Assembly: GCA_003952965.2 (NCBI GenBank)
Contig: CM025855.1
Coordinates: 30,341,938 to 30,405,937 of the forward strand
DNA: 64,000 nt
Reading direction: 5' to 3'
From: Morella rubra
Lineage: Eukaryota > Streptophyta > Magnoliopsida > Fagales > Myricaceae
Shown here: positions 1 through 11,340 of the stretch, one piece after another
How positions within the stretch are numbered: position 1 is the stretch's first letter
How the letters are laid out: the number at the start of each line of letters is the position of its first letter
The notes under the pieces: model-generated
The model's database searches: none
Told to the model about the DNA's origin: nothing
The model's input: the letters and a program-made list of their open reading frames with translations, nothing else
Program-made: the position numbers and the translations under genes

Positions 1-479
1 CATATTTATTGACTAAATCTAAGTAGTTTAGAAAACATCTATTATCATACTTATAATGAAGCATATATATAAATTAGTAATATAATACTATTTAATTAGG
101 ACATATTATTTAATTTCAAACAAAAAATATTGTGAGATTAGCTTATGCAATTAAAGTACATAACTTAATATATGGTCTTAGAGGCTATGATTTAGTCTTA
201 TGCATATTTATATAAGTTATACGTATGTACTTATTACATAAGCAATGCATATGTACTTTTTAAAATTTGAAAATTGACACTAATTTTATTTAATTATTTT
301 CTTATATGGCATTAATTTGACATGTCAATGCTCATGTGGCTTTACAATTTTACTTCACCTGAATAAAAGAACATTATATAAATCAACATAAAATAAACAA
401 AATATAAAGGAAAAGAAAACAAATCAAAAACGGTGAGTTTCATTTTAATTGCAAAACACTATGAGTTTCAAAATGGCGG
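1..479. other. AT-rich intergenic DNA, no gene seen
   Basis: This stretch is strongly AT-rich and has no open frame that looks coding. It runs directly into the pyrimidine-rich exon-like segment that begins near 490. No repeat unit or inverted end was recognised. Confidence 0.5.
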
Positions 480-489
480 TAAAAATTGA

Positions 490-2461
490 AGCTGAAATTC
501 ATTTCTCGCGCGCCCCCTCTTCTCTTTTATTTTCCGATCGAAATCCCTCCCTCTTCCTTTCGTCGAATGCTCTCCCTCTCCCTCGGAATCTCTCAGTTTC
601 TCTTGCTCCCGTCGATCCCCCCTCCCATTGCGCCTCACCCACTCTCGCCGAACGCCGCCCTCTCTCTCCTGGTCTGCTGCTGTCACAGCTGCCCTCTCTC
701 TCGTGTCAAATGCTGCTCTTTGCCGAGAGGTAAGACGAGATCTGTCGTAGCTGTAATCTGTGGAAGAAAACAAGAAGCGAACGGAGGAGCTCAATCTGGG
801 CGAGCTCAGCTTTCAAGGGCTCGAGTCCTTCGCCCTCTCCGGTGAGTTTGATAACTCTTCTCTTACTCTTCCTCCCTCTGTTGTTGATTTGTTTTGAAGA
901 TTTCATTTGTGGAATTTTTTTCCTTCGTAAAGGTAGGTGATGCAACCTAGGGCTACTTTGTATGTTTTCCCTGTCTTAGCCTCCAACCTAGGGCTGTCTC
1001 TCGATGGGGAATCTGATACCGTTGGCTCAAAACATGTCAAATTCCACTAGGTAAAGCTCTCGGCCCCTCTGTTTTCCAATCCTTATGCAATTGTGTAATT
1101 TTTTTTCATGTTCAAATTTTTAAGTGTTGGAAATGGGTATCTTCGGTTCCGAATTTTCTTCTTGGGATTAAAAGTTTGGTTTTTTTGCTTCTGTTAAGGG
1201 GCTCTTACTAAGTTTCATATATTTTCTCCTTTTTCTCTATTAATTGAGCAAAGTAATTTCGCAGGCGAAGGGCTTATTTCGGAGTTTCTCAGTAATGGGT
1301 ATTTCTTGTTTGGCTGAATTACTGACAAAGGAAATCTTTTCGATTATAAATCCCACCCTTCTTAACTCCAGAAGTTTTAGTCCTTTGCTTTGTCGTCTTA
1401 TCGATGACCATCGTCTCAGATCTGCATCAGAATTTGAGGGTTTGAAATTCTTGTGTTTGGCTTTATAGTTCTTTAATTTTTTTATTTTTTTTTGTTTCAC
1501 CCCTTGTAAGAATTCTTTCATTGACAATGTATAAGAAGGGATAGTAAAAGTCTAGAATCTGCGTCTGAATGAAGAAGAATAGATGGATAATATGGTTAAA
1601 GTTATGCTTGGACTGCCACTTACAAGCATTCAACATAATTAAAGTGGATGTCAACAAGAAATTTTGTAGTGTTGCCTTGTGCCTTCCAACTTGGAGGCTA
1701 AAGACTCTAGTTATCAAACACTTCTACCATGACAAAACACGTTGTCCAGTATATACGTTATTTTGACATGCTTTATTTAATGTCATTATTTATTCATGCA
1801 TTGGCTGTCGCCTTATTCCTCTTCTGATCCATGAGTGGTACTGGTACTTCTAATTTTTTCACCAATATCTAAGCTTCTATCTTCTTTTAATTATGCTTGC
1901 AGATAGGATTCTCAGCAAAATGGGAGAAGGTTAGTACTTCATTCAGTTTTTATTTTCCATAGCAGCAGCCTTATATGTTTTTAGCATCATTAGTCCCTTG
2001 CAAAATGATATCTTCTTTAGATGCTAGTTTGTATAAGTTAAATATTCCTCTGGTTTTCTTTTTGGGGTTGGAATATTGGGGTCAAAATTCCTTTTGTGCT
2101 GTGAAAAATTCATATCGAATCTGAAGTTTCAGTAATTTTTATGGGTTTCATTTGCTTCTCGTGATTTTTTACACCAGAACTTTTGCAAGGACATTTGGGC
2201 AAGTCTTGGAATTTATTGACAATGAAAAGAAAGAAGTTGTGGCAATCACTTGAAGGGGCAATGAATGTTCCTTCAAATAAATTTACTTTTTTGAACAAGC
2301 ATGAAATTGATAATTGTTGGTAATCTATTTTCACCTCTTCTTGACTCAATTACATGTTAATGTTTGTAGTTATGCATGATTTGCGCCTCATTCACACTGA
2401 TTTGAAGCCAGAGAATATTCTTCTTGTCTCCTCAGAGTATGTCAAAGTGCCAGATTATAAG
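490..2461 (+). pseudogene. Decayed LAMMER-type (AFC-like) protein kinase gene fragment
   Basis: Three pieces of a plant LAMMER (CLK/AFC) kinase gene lie in order on the plus strand. Positions 490-845 are a GC- and CT-rich leader-like segment followed by a good donor (GGTGAGT). Positions 1903-1929 form a 27-bp exon, flanked by AG and GT, that reads RILSKMGEG across its junction; this matches the start of the kinase glycine loop. Positions 2370-2461 encode the catalytic-loop exon. The exons that should lie between (rest of the N-lobe) and all exons after 2461 are missing, so no functional kinase can be made. In the family these kinases phosphorylate SR splicing factors in the nucleus. The intact source gene is not in this window. 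A captured fragment inside a transposon is an alternative to an in-place relic. Confidence 0.6.
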
Positions 2462-3065
2462 GTATTGTTTTCTTATGCATTTTCTTTGTTTTCAGGGCAT
2501 CTGTTTTAGTTATAACTTCAAGTTCTAGAGTGTACATAGCAGATCTGATATGATGATACAATTATTATTTTCTAAAGATACCTGCTTTGTGCTTTCCTTT
2601 AAATGCTATTTTTTCATTTTTGAGAAGGCAACATGTATTAGATTTTTGGTTAAAATAACCACTAAATTTTCAATATTGCAATTGCAGCCAATGATTATGG
2701 TGCTGGTGCTAGTGATGATGGTGCAGATAGTGCTGGAGCAGATGGTGCTAGAGCCTTGAAGTTGCTAAGGATTAAATTTATAGTTATTTGTTGTTAAATT
2801 TCATTACTTGTTAGTTTTTAGACTAGTTAGAAACTTTTAGAACTTATTTGCTTTTGTTGCAAAACTTGTAAGACGTGGTTATTTAGTCAATGATGAAATA
2901 TATTTTGTTTTATTACACATCTTATGTTTTTACATCAATTAATTAAAATTTGTATTATATGAAAATATAGAAAAAAACGTAGGTTTTTAATGATATAGTA
3001 TTTAAAAATTTGGCAATAAAAAAAAAAAAAAAAAAAAAAAAACGCTGGCACAGACCTTTAGCGGC
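2106..3065. repeat. Local direct duplication, copy A
   Basis: Copy A of a roughly 0.95-kb block repeated at 4146-5115. Shared landmarks in the same order are: TCTGAAGTTTCAGTAAT, GAAGTTGTGGCAATCACTTG, the AACATGTATTAGATTTTTGG tract, a GGTGCTAG-rich stretch, and an AAATATATTTTGTTTTATTA tract near the end. Copy A carries the kinase exon 2370-2461, and a run of about 25 A residues lies at 3018-3042. The two copies differ by many substitutions and small indels, so the duplication is not recent. Confidence 0.75.
2370..2461 (+). pseudogene. LAMMER kinase catalytic-loop exon remnant
   Basis: Frame-intact exon between an AG acceptor (TTTGTAG) and a GT donor (AAG then GTATTG). It reads MHDLRLIHTDLKPENILLVS and continues through EYVKVPDYK. 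HTDLKPEN is the catalytic loop as found in LAMMER kinases, with T where most kinases have R, and the tail fits plant AFC1/AFC2. It is the clearest coding relic of the fragment. The second copy of this block (4146-5115) has lost exactly this exon. Confidence 0.75.
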
Positions 3066-3260
3066 AGTCACAAAAACGCTGCTAAAGGTCTGTAGCAGCG
3101 AATTGCCAAAAAACAGAGTAGAATTGCGTTTGGGTCTATAGCAGCGGTCGTGTAGACCCCGGTCTTTGCCAGCAATCTACAATTTGCGCTTCGAGTCTAT
3201 AGCGGTGGTCGCGACTGGAGCCCTCAATATTGCGAGACTTACTTTGCTAAAACCTATAGC
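3040..3260. mobile_element. CACTA-like subterminal repeat cluster
   Basis: Short motifs around AGCGGC/AGCAGCG and CGCTGCTAAAGGTC occur several times in both orientations (for example ACCTTTAGCGGCAGT, then GCTGCTAAAGGTCTG, then TAGCAGCGAATTGCC). Such GC-rich inverted arrays are typical of the subterminal regions of plant CACTA (En/Spm) transposons. No transposase and no clean CACTA terminus with a 3-bp target duplication was identified, so this is probably one decayed end of a non-autonomous element. Confidence 0.5.
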
Positions 3261-4145
3261 AGCTTTTTTTCTAAAGGACATAGATGTTGGGCCTCTTTTT
3301 TTTTTTTGACCAGCCCAAGTAGCTTTCTATAGCTACTGACTTAGTTTGAAAATAGATTTGCCAGTAAGCCCAAACTCAGGTCTCTATTGGACTTGGATTT
3401 ATAAACTGGGCCTAAGTTTGATGAATGAAAGCTTTATGTTTAATTGCTTGTTGTTAATTTGGTAAGCATATCAGTTTATTTAATGGTATTTATTTTTGAA
3501 ATAAATACAAGTTATGGATGTGATATATTGCAAAGTCTTTTACAAAGTTATTGATTTTAAAGGAATTGATCTTATGGTTCAAGGTAAGGATATATTTTTG
3601 TGAAAAATATATCAATGTTATGGATTATGGATATTGTAGTGCATTTGCATGGCATTTGGCACTAATGAGAAAAAGGATATGGCACCTATGAAAAAAGTTT
3701 ATATGTGGTGACGGTGCTGATCATTGGGGAGTGGAACCATCAATACCGGGTAGGATGGCCCTAGAGTAGAAGGCATAATGTCCTTTACTCATGTTCTAGG
3801 GCAATAGAATGCCTAGGACTGTTGTAAAGTGCAGGAGAGATTGGACACACAACCCGGGCCGCTATGGGTGAATTAGATGGATTTGTAAGGAAATGTGCAT
3901 TAAAGGAACAGACAAGAGCATTGCATTGCATACTGCATTCCACATATTGCATGCTGCATACTGCATATCATTTCACTGGTATTCTCATTGACTTATGAAT
4001 TGCTTATTGAACATGTATGTACTGTTGTATGGTTGTTTTCACATGCCCTCATCCCCCCTTATTGAGTCTTTAAGACTCACCCCTTTGTTTGGCAGTTTTT
4101 GATTCTTTTGTTACCCATGAACTTATCACCCATGTCCTGCACATC
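3261..4145. other. Repeat-like sequence between the two duplicated blocks
   Basis: No coding frame is seen. The segment includes a GCATTGCATTGCATACTGCAT-like tract (3920-3970) and a TTGAGTCTTTAAGACTCACC element (4060-4081). Both resemble LTR or near-LTR sequence of plant gypsy elements, but no element boundaries or primer-binding site could be placed. It separates copy A from copy B of the local duplication. Confidence 0.35.
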
Positions 4146-5115
4146 CACGAATCTGAAGTTTCAGTAATATTTATGGCGGCCTTTCATTTGCTTCTCGTGA
4201 TTTTTTACCCAGAACTTTTGCAAGGGCATTTGGGCAAGTCTTGGATTTATTGACAATGAAAAGAAAGAAGTTGTGGCAATCACTTGAAAGGGCAACCAAT
4301 GTTCCTTCAAATAAATTTACCTTACAAGCATGAAATTGATAATTGTTGGTAATCTATTTTCACCTCTTCTTGACTCAATTACATTTTGTTTGTTTGATGT
4401 GTTTGTATATATTTTTGAAACAATAGGGTTAGAGATTTATTTGTAGGCTTACTTATATAAGCCTAGGAGCTGTATCCCCTAATCCCTAACCCCAGCAGCT
4501 TGGTTCGTTTTTCCATTTTCTTACGTTGTTCCTGAATATCATTTTAGTTATCTTCAAGTTAGAGTGTACATAACAGATCTGATATGATGTCTACAATTAT
4601 TATTTTCTAAAGATTCCTTTTCTTTTCCTTTAAATGCTATTTTTTCATTTTTGAGAAGGCAACATGTATTAGATTTTTGGTTAAAATAACCACTAAATTT
4701 TCAATATCCCAATTGTAAATATTATGGTGGGCTTGGTTGCTAGTTGATGATGGTGCATAGTGCTGGTTCAGATGGTGCTAGAGGAGGCCTTGAGTTGCTA
4801 AAAGATTTATTTATAGTTATTTGAGTTAAATGTAATTACTTGTTATTTAATTATTAGAAACGGATAGAACTTCTTTCCGGTTCGTTGCAAAACCCAAGAC
4901 CGTGGTTATTTCATCTGGAAATATATTTTGTTTTATTACAATTTTCTTTTTTTACATCAATTAAAAAAAGTATTAAATGCCAAAAAAGAAAAGTGTCGGC
5001 CAAGGTTTTAAGACCCAACAGATTTGAATTGGCCATTACCCGCAAAAACTGTCGTCCAACTCCAATTCCAAAAGTAAAAAAAACAAAAAATAAACACTGC
5101 TGGCATAAACCTTTA
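4146..5115. repeat. Local direct duplication, copy B (kinase exon lost)
   Basis: Copy B of the block at 2106-3065. After the shared GACTCAATTACAT near 4375, the kinase exon is replaced by about 150 bp of unrelated sequence, and homology resumes at TTATCTTCAAGTTAGAGTG near 4549. The end holds a GCTGGCATAAACCTTTAA motif matching the GCTGGCACAGACCTTTAG motif that ends copy A, so the duplicated unit reached into the CACTA-like repeats. Confidence 0.7.
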
Positions 5116-6350
5116 AAAAACACTGCCAAATGACTCTAAATTAAAATTACAACAACTAAATTCCAAATGACTCTAAATAGACCTTTTCACCTTGGTGAGA
5201 GAGATGCAGAGAGCTGATGAGAGAGAAGCCGCGACAGGGAGAGAGGAGGCTGAGTAGCGAGCACGGCTTAGGGAAGGGAATCGGCCCCCATGTGATGTGA
5301 CAGTGAAAGAGAGAGGGAAAGAGGAGCCGTGGCAGGAAGGGTGGTGGGTGGGGCACGGCTGACCAGCTGGGTGAGTCATGGTGGTAGGGAGCCTAGGAGA
5401 GGCCGAGAAGGGGCTGCGGGGATGAGGTCTACCTGTTTGAAGTTGGAAAGATTCATGATGAATTAAATTTCGTAAATTTGGGTTTCTGAACCAATAAAAG
5501 GTCTCATCGACCTATCATCAGCAATCAGATCTTTTATAGTCTTCTCACAAACTTAACGGTGTCACCCCTATTTTGATCAGCCCTTGACTTCTCAAGATCG
5601 TGAGTCAATATATATGCCCAACATTAACTGACCCAACTTCTTTCTCTTGAAATATGGGGTCCGGTTCAGTGATGTTGCCATAACCCCGATGTCCATTCTT
5701 GTGATGAGCCATAAAATCTTTTTTATAATTAGGGAGGCAGGTGGATTGAGTTAGGTACCTTGGTGTAGTGCAATACATCAGAAGGGTTTGAGTTTTTCAT
5801 TTTTTTAGGTTCAGGGCATGGTGGTCGTCCACTTTCACCCATTGTAGAGTGGACCCAACAACCAGACACAATACTGATGACTAATGATTACAAAAAAATT
5901 CCTATGGGCACTAAACTAGGGGCTGGCTGGTTTTGAGTCACAAAATGGGGTGGGGTGGGCTTGAGGACTCAAAATGGTGCTGAGCCTTAGATTTTTAAAA
6001 AAATATATATATAGGGAACAAGTTTTCCCCTAATATGAGGTCCGGTTCAGGTATCGGGTACCGAAACCAGATGTTCCAGTTTAAATCGGAACAAATGCCC
6101 TTCCTTACAAAAGGAGGCGGCCATTGCTATTAAGCAATGTCATTACATGGTTTGTAGACCAAATAATGACTAACGATTACAAAAAAATTCCTATGGGCAC
6201 TAACTAGGGGCTGGCTAGTTTTGAGTCACAAAATGGGGTGGGGTGGGCTTGAGGAGTGGGATGGGCCGAGCATGGGCTTGATGGAGGCCCAATAGGTTTT
6301 TATTTCAAGCCCTTTTGCAATAAAACCTATTTTCTAGACTTATTTTAAAT
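5116..6350. repeat. Intergenic DNA with a ~95-bp direct repeat
   Basis: The segment 5872-5966 recurs at 6163-6256 with few changes; both copies contain TTCCTATGGGCACTAA, GGGGCTGGCT and ATGGGGTGGGGTGGGCTTGA. A looser upstream pair (GGGTCCGGTTCAG near 5654, GAGGTCCGGTTCAG near 6040) suggests the duplicated unit was originally longer. The purine-rich stretch 5195-5420 has open frames on the minus strand, but these look like compositional artefacts. Confidence 0.6.
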
Positions 6351-7984
6351 AATTAAATGAAATAATTCCTAAGATGCACAGCTAGGCTAGAAAATATCTG
6401 ATTGGCTTAGTAATTAAGAAAATAATATAATCATGGGCAAAAAGTCTGGAAAAGAATAAGGTTTAAAAAGGTTATATATTCAAAAACAATGAAATAATGG
6501 CATTTCTAATTTAAAAATGCAAAAAGTCTCTATTTAGTAATTACTTAAATAATAGAGGAGTAAAATATACTGCTAAGTTAAAGAATTTGAAAGAAAATGG
6601 AAGAGGAATTTTTTCTAGTAATTTTCGATAATTACTAGCTATTTGTAGGGATTTTTCTATATTTTTAAACTAATAAAAATAATTAATCCTAGAATAATAA
6701 TTAAATATTATTTTATAAACTAATCACTTATTTAAAGAAAACTAATGAAGTTTAAAAAGTTGGGGTGTTACATAAAATCATTAGCCAAACATAGCCTATA
6801 GTTCCTAAGATTAAGGCAACCCCAAGAAGGAGGTAAATTGGGTTTTCAAGCTTTTTTGGTTTTAACCCTCAAAATTGTGTTTGCAAAGTAAAGACTAGTT
6901 TAGCACAAGTATATTGATGCAATAAGTAAATAATTGTTAAATGTAAAGAGTAGGGTTAGAAAGCAAACACAATGATTTTTAGGTGGCGCGGCAAACCCCG
7001 CCTACATCTACCTATCAAATTTTTTCCAAGCATTGAGGTTTTCTCCACTATCTTTCTAATAGTGTACACTCTAGCTTCTGAGTGTTAGAGAACCTTACAA
7101 GTGCTTTATCAAATTCAACACTCACAATCCAAGTGATTTTTCGGGTTCACCACTCACAACCCAACCAAATTTGAGATATATCCTCTCTGAGCTTCTTCTT
7201 TAGTGAACAACCTCACTAAAGGAATCATTCCTTTTTTGAATAAGAAGATTTTATATCTTTATCATGCTATAGAAATGATATATAGTCCTTATATAGACTA
7301 CATTTAAAACTAACCGTTTCTAGTCGTTTGGAGCCAATCTGACAATTTTTCCATTTTACCAGTAAACTACTACAATTAGTCTTTGCCCAACAGTCAAAAA
7401 ATTCAAAAGCTGTCATTTTTTCCTTACGTAGGAAGATAGATTGCTTCGTGTAGAGGCCAATTGCTACATGATGCTGATCGACGCTTCATGTAGAGGTCAA
7501 CTAGTACAAATCATTACATAGACTGCTACAATTTAAAAACCCCATTTTTGACATTTTTGAAATCCAATTTCAAAAACCAACTTCCCAAAAGTATAACTAT
7601 GGCTTGCGAGTTTATATATGAATGATTTGAAAATACTTAAAGCATATTTTGATTGTCAAACTTGTGATAAAAAGATTATGCATGGTTTGAAAGATATGTA
7701 AGTATATGATTAAAATCTTTGTCATAAGTGAAACTAAGAGTTAGAAGATTATACCATATGGTCTTGAATCTTCACTTTTGAGCTCCTTACATCTTCTTGA
7801 TCTTCAATCTTTTTTCTTTGGCTCTTTGATAAAAATGTCTCTAGTAGCCATATTAGCATGTCGGTAAGTTTGAATTGTGGACTTGATTTGGGAGATACAT
7901 CTATTGTTGTGTCATCAAATATGTTAGGCATTTTGCTTATGTTCCAATCAAATTTTGTTTAGTTGAAGAGAAAGGAAACTCATT
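6351..7984. other. Degenerate retroelement-like intergenic DNA
   Basis: AT-rich and non-coding. Positions 6960-7200 resemble LTR-type spacer found beside other plant elements (GCATTGAGGTTTTCTCCACT, then TTCGGGTTCACCACTCACAA), similar in style to 11486-12000. No LTR pair, primer-binding site or polypurine tract was placed. The small open frames here do not resemble known proteins. Confidence 0.3.
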
Positions 7985-8342
7985 GTGAATTATATTATTA
8001 CATCATTGGGATCCAAGGGGAGATAGTGAGACCAAGTAGGATGGGCATTCAAGGATCACTCCACATTTTGATATTGTTGCCACTTTGGAATTGATAACAT
8101 AAACATGTCTTGAGAATATCCCATGTTTTGAAATCCCTTCCAAAGCCATTAAGCTTGAGGTGAGACTGATGTATTTATGAGATTGTCGTCCCTCAATTTC
8201 CCCTTGAGAGCTAAAACCCACTAAGAAGGGGTAGTAATAAGTTTCCAACTCAATTTTGATAGTAAGGTCATATTAACATTCCCCAAATTGTGAATTCTCA
8301 ACCACCCAAAAGCTTTGGATTGACAAATAGATGACCAATTTT

Positions 8343-8680
8343 TTAATTAGGTTAAATACACTCTCAAACTATGGAGGTTCTTAACACTTTGTGCCCATTA
8401 ACTATTGATTTTAGACATTTTGCACTCCCTTTAAATTTTCAGTTAATTTGGACGAAAAATACTTTTTTAATGTGTAAAAATGACAATTTTGTCCCCATAA
8501 TTTTTTTTGGCAATGACTATTTTATGAGGGTAAAATTATAATTTTTGAGATTAAAAAATAAATTTCCGTCCAAATAAAAAATTTAATGAAGGTGCAAAGT
8601 GTCCAAAATCAATAATTGGTGGGTGAAATATAAAAAAAAATAAATATAGGTGCAAAGTATATTTGTCTTTTTTATTAATA
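8343..8680. mobile_element. Palindromic MITE inserted in the LINE
   Basis: The two ends are imperfect inverted repeats over more than 100 bp. The left arm begins GGTTAAATACACTC and includes TTTAGACATTTTGCACTCCC. The right arm, on the opposite strand, reads ATATACTTTGCACC and then TTTTGGACACTTTGCACC. LINE coding sequence resumes on both sides. Related copies lie at 39550-39803, 44658-45042 and 48803-49057. A near-match of T-rich 9-10 bp flanks could be a target duplication but is not clean. Confidence 0.7.
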
Positions 8681-9425
8681 ATTTTTTATTTTTTGTATTT
8701 AAAAATACCCACCATGAATTCTTAAAACATCTAGCTAGAGATTTGTGGAAGGTTTGATGGAGAAGATAGGTTAATATTGAGTAAGAGGAAATATAAGCAA
8801 CCCCTGCTTTGATAAGTTGAGTTTAGTTTTCCATCCAAAGATTTTATTGTCACTTTTTTTTGTAATATTTCCTTAAAACATTCTGATTTGGCTCTTCGTA
8901 AAGAGATAGGGAGATCGAGATGTTTGGGATTGACAAAACTATTTCTTAAGCCGATTAGGTGCATGTAAATTGTTTTGTAGGTTAAGTTGTATGTAAGCTG
9001 TTTTCTTTCTGAAGGATTGGGTTAATGTTTTTAGTGAAAAACATAGAAGACTTATGGGCATTTGTGGTTTGCCTAAACCACAGACTAATGAGAAGAGGAT
9101 AACTCTCTTTGCTCTATCTTAATCCCTTTTAGGTTTAGATGTCTTTCTTCTTTATGGAGTATCCTAGATAGAAATTCAACACCAATGATGAATAAGGAAA
9201 GGGGTAATGGGTCGCCTTGTCTTAATCCTTAAGTGGAAGGAAAAAAATAACATGGACTCCTATTAAAAAGAATAGAGAAAATAGCAGAGAAAGACAAACA
9301 TAGATCCAACTAATAAATATTTTGGGCAACCTAAAATTTTTTAATACTATAATAACAAGAGCCCATTCCATTTTATCGAATGCTTTCTCCATATCAACCT
9401 TATAAGCCATGAATAGTCCTTTTGA

Positions 9426-9738
9426 TGCAGAGCACCAATAGAAAGAGAAGAAATGAATGAGTCTCACCCACACTCAACTGTCGGACAACTGGAGTCACAC
9501 CAATACAAGTAGAAAATCTACTAAAATTTGTATTTCAACTCCGCCAAATATTATTCCTATCATTTCTCTTTTATAGATAAAAGAGAACGTTACAAAGAAT
9601 TCAAATAACGACTTACTCGACTAAAACTCAGCTGAAAATCAGCTTATTCAACAACTAACAAAAATTCGAAATACAAATTTTGAAATTCAAATTTCAAAGA
9701 GTTAACCAAATCTTTGATAGAGTGCATGATTCCCATCA
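9426..9738 (-). repeat. 3' LTR of the truncated gypsy element
   Basis: On the minus strand it starts TGATGGGAATCATGC directly after the polypurine tract and ends GGTGCTCTGCA, giving the expected TG...CA termini and about 313 bp. LINE sequence (coding KGLFMAYKVDMEKAF) follows immediately. No partner LTR exists in the window. Confidence 0.65.
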
Positions 9739-10686
9739 ACCCCCCGACAGAAAAAGAACTTGACTTCGACAAGTTCTGGGACTGATAAAGCTCATATAAA
9801 TCAGTATTGAAACGTTGAACTTCTTCTGTTTTTAACCAAGAGCAGTCAGATAAAGGACAACCCTTCCATTTGACTAAAAATTTTTGATATCCCCGACGTC
9901 TCATAGACACTATCTGATCTTCCAAAATCGCTTCTATTTCCTCCCTAGAACTTGGGTTTGATGGAAGTCTATGAACTTGTGGAGGAGCTTTAGGATCTTC
10001 ATGATGGCCTTCATATAGAGTTAAATCTTCAACATTCACAATGGGACCGAACTACAAATCAAAGGGTAACTTGAGAATATAAGCATTAGAACCCAATTTC
10101 TTCAAAACTTTAAATGGACCTACGGGGATGTAATTTTTGATACGTGTTGCGAGGAAAACATTCAGCCTTAAGGCGTAACAACACAAGATCACCTTCTTGG
10201 AAGTCCACATGTTTGCGACGCGAATCAGCATTCTTCTTATAGATATCATTATTTGCTGCTATATGACGTCTAACTTCATCATGCAGAGAGTGAATGTGCT
10301 TGGCAAAATCTTCTCCACTTTCACTTACTCTAGAAGTAATAGGTAGAGGCACCAAATCAACTGGAGATCAAGGAATAATACCCAAAACAACTTCAAATGG
10401 AGAAAGTCCAATAGTTCGATGAATAGAACTATTATAGGCAGACTCAGCATTTGGTATAATTAAATGCCACGATAATCCGAACCAAACAACGCAATGAATT
10501 CCCAAGGCTTTGATTAACAACTTCTGTTTAACCATCCATTTGAGGATGGAATGCACTTGAATACTTCAAGCGAGTCCCCAACTTAGCCCATAATGTCTTC
10601 CAAAATAACTGACAAACTTGGTATCCCTATCACTTACTATGGTTTTTGGTAAACCATGAAGACGAACCACTTATTTGTTTGATTGT
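9426..10686 (-). mobile_element. Truncated chromodomain Ty3-gypsy retrotransposon (chromovirus)
   Basis: On the minus strand the sequence enters mid-integrase at about 10686 with [17 protein letters not shown], continues through SAYNSSIHRTIGLSPFEVV (10440-10370) and the integrase C-terminal region (GDLVLLRLKAECF, 10190-10160), then a chromodomain (LEDQIVSMRRRGYQKFLVKW, 9920-9860), a GGGGGG-containing polypurine tract, and an LTR at 9738-9426. Gag, protease, reverse transcriptase, RNase H and the 5' LTR are all absent. Several frameshifts are present. The break on the 5' side falls directly inside LINE coding sequence. Confidence 0.82.
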
Positions 10687-11340
10687 GTATTTTCATTGAA
10701 GTCATAATTGTATCTTCTTGAATTAGTATGCCCATGACAAAGTTAGATTGAAATGAACAAATCATTCTATGGAGAAATTGTTTTAGTTTGATAACTAGAA
10801 ATGTGGATATGTTGTAAACTATGTTGCATAAGCTTATAGGGGAATAGTGGGAGACATGGCAGGGATTAATCACCTTAGGAAGCAAAGCTATGAATATTTT
10901 GTTGAATTCCTCACTGATGGAACTAATTTGAAAGACACTATGGATAGATTGAACTAGATCATTTTTTATTATTTGTCAATAATGATAGAAGAACAAGGGA
11001 TTATACCATCCGGACCTAGGGCTTTAGAAGACCAAAAGGCTCTGAGAACATTCCATATTTTAGCCTTAATTCTTCTTTGGTTAAGATTGGAGAGATGAGT
11101 CCTTCAAAATCTTCAGGAATTGTAGGAGTAGAACTGTAGAAGAAGAGAACAGAGATTTGTTGGAGCCAGAGAAAAGATCATCAATTTCCTCCCTTTTTGA
11201 AAGTCATTGCTTGTTCGTTCCTTTTACAAAATTTATAGAGTTTTTACTCCTAATTATACTAGAAGTGTAAAAGAACTTCATGTTCAATTCTTTTAAGGTT
11301 AACCATTAAAATTGTGATTTATATTTTCACAAATCTGTTC

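Larger units (their letters stand above)
7985..11340 (-). mobile_element. LINE (L1-type non-LTR retrotransposon), degenerate and interrupted
   Basis: Read on the minus strand, the reverse transcriptase appears in pieces. Near 11050-11000 is SKALGPDGI; 10885-10690 holds LPKVINPCHVSHY then SPISLCNIVY; 9430-9330 holds KVDMEKAFDKMEWALVI; near 9230 is an RQGDPL-like stretch after a frameshift; 8964-8731 holds the LRRAKSECFKEILQK region; 8340-7990 holds the LLSKLSWKLITTPS and WLWKGF motifs of the C-terminal zinc-binding region. Stops and frameshifts are frequent, so it is dead. Two later insertions split it: a truncated gypsy element at 9426-10686 and a MITE at 8343-8680. The endonuclease domain was not recognised upstream of 11340. 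Confidence 0.8.

Noticed and set aside
468-845. Overlapping frames of 94-119 codons in the first kilobase
   Set aside because: They arise from CT-rich sequence open on both strands and have no conserved motif; the segment looks like a leader exon of the kinase relic.
5156-5379. Pro/Ser-rich minus-strand frames
   Set aside because: Two frames are open at once over a purine-rich tract, indicating composition rather than coding.
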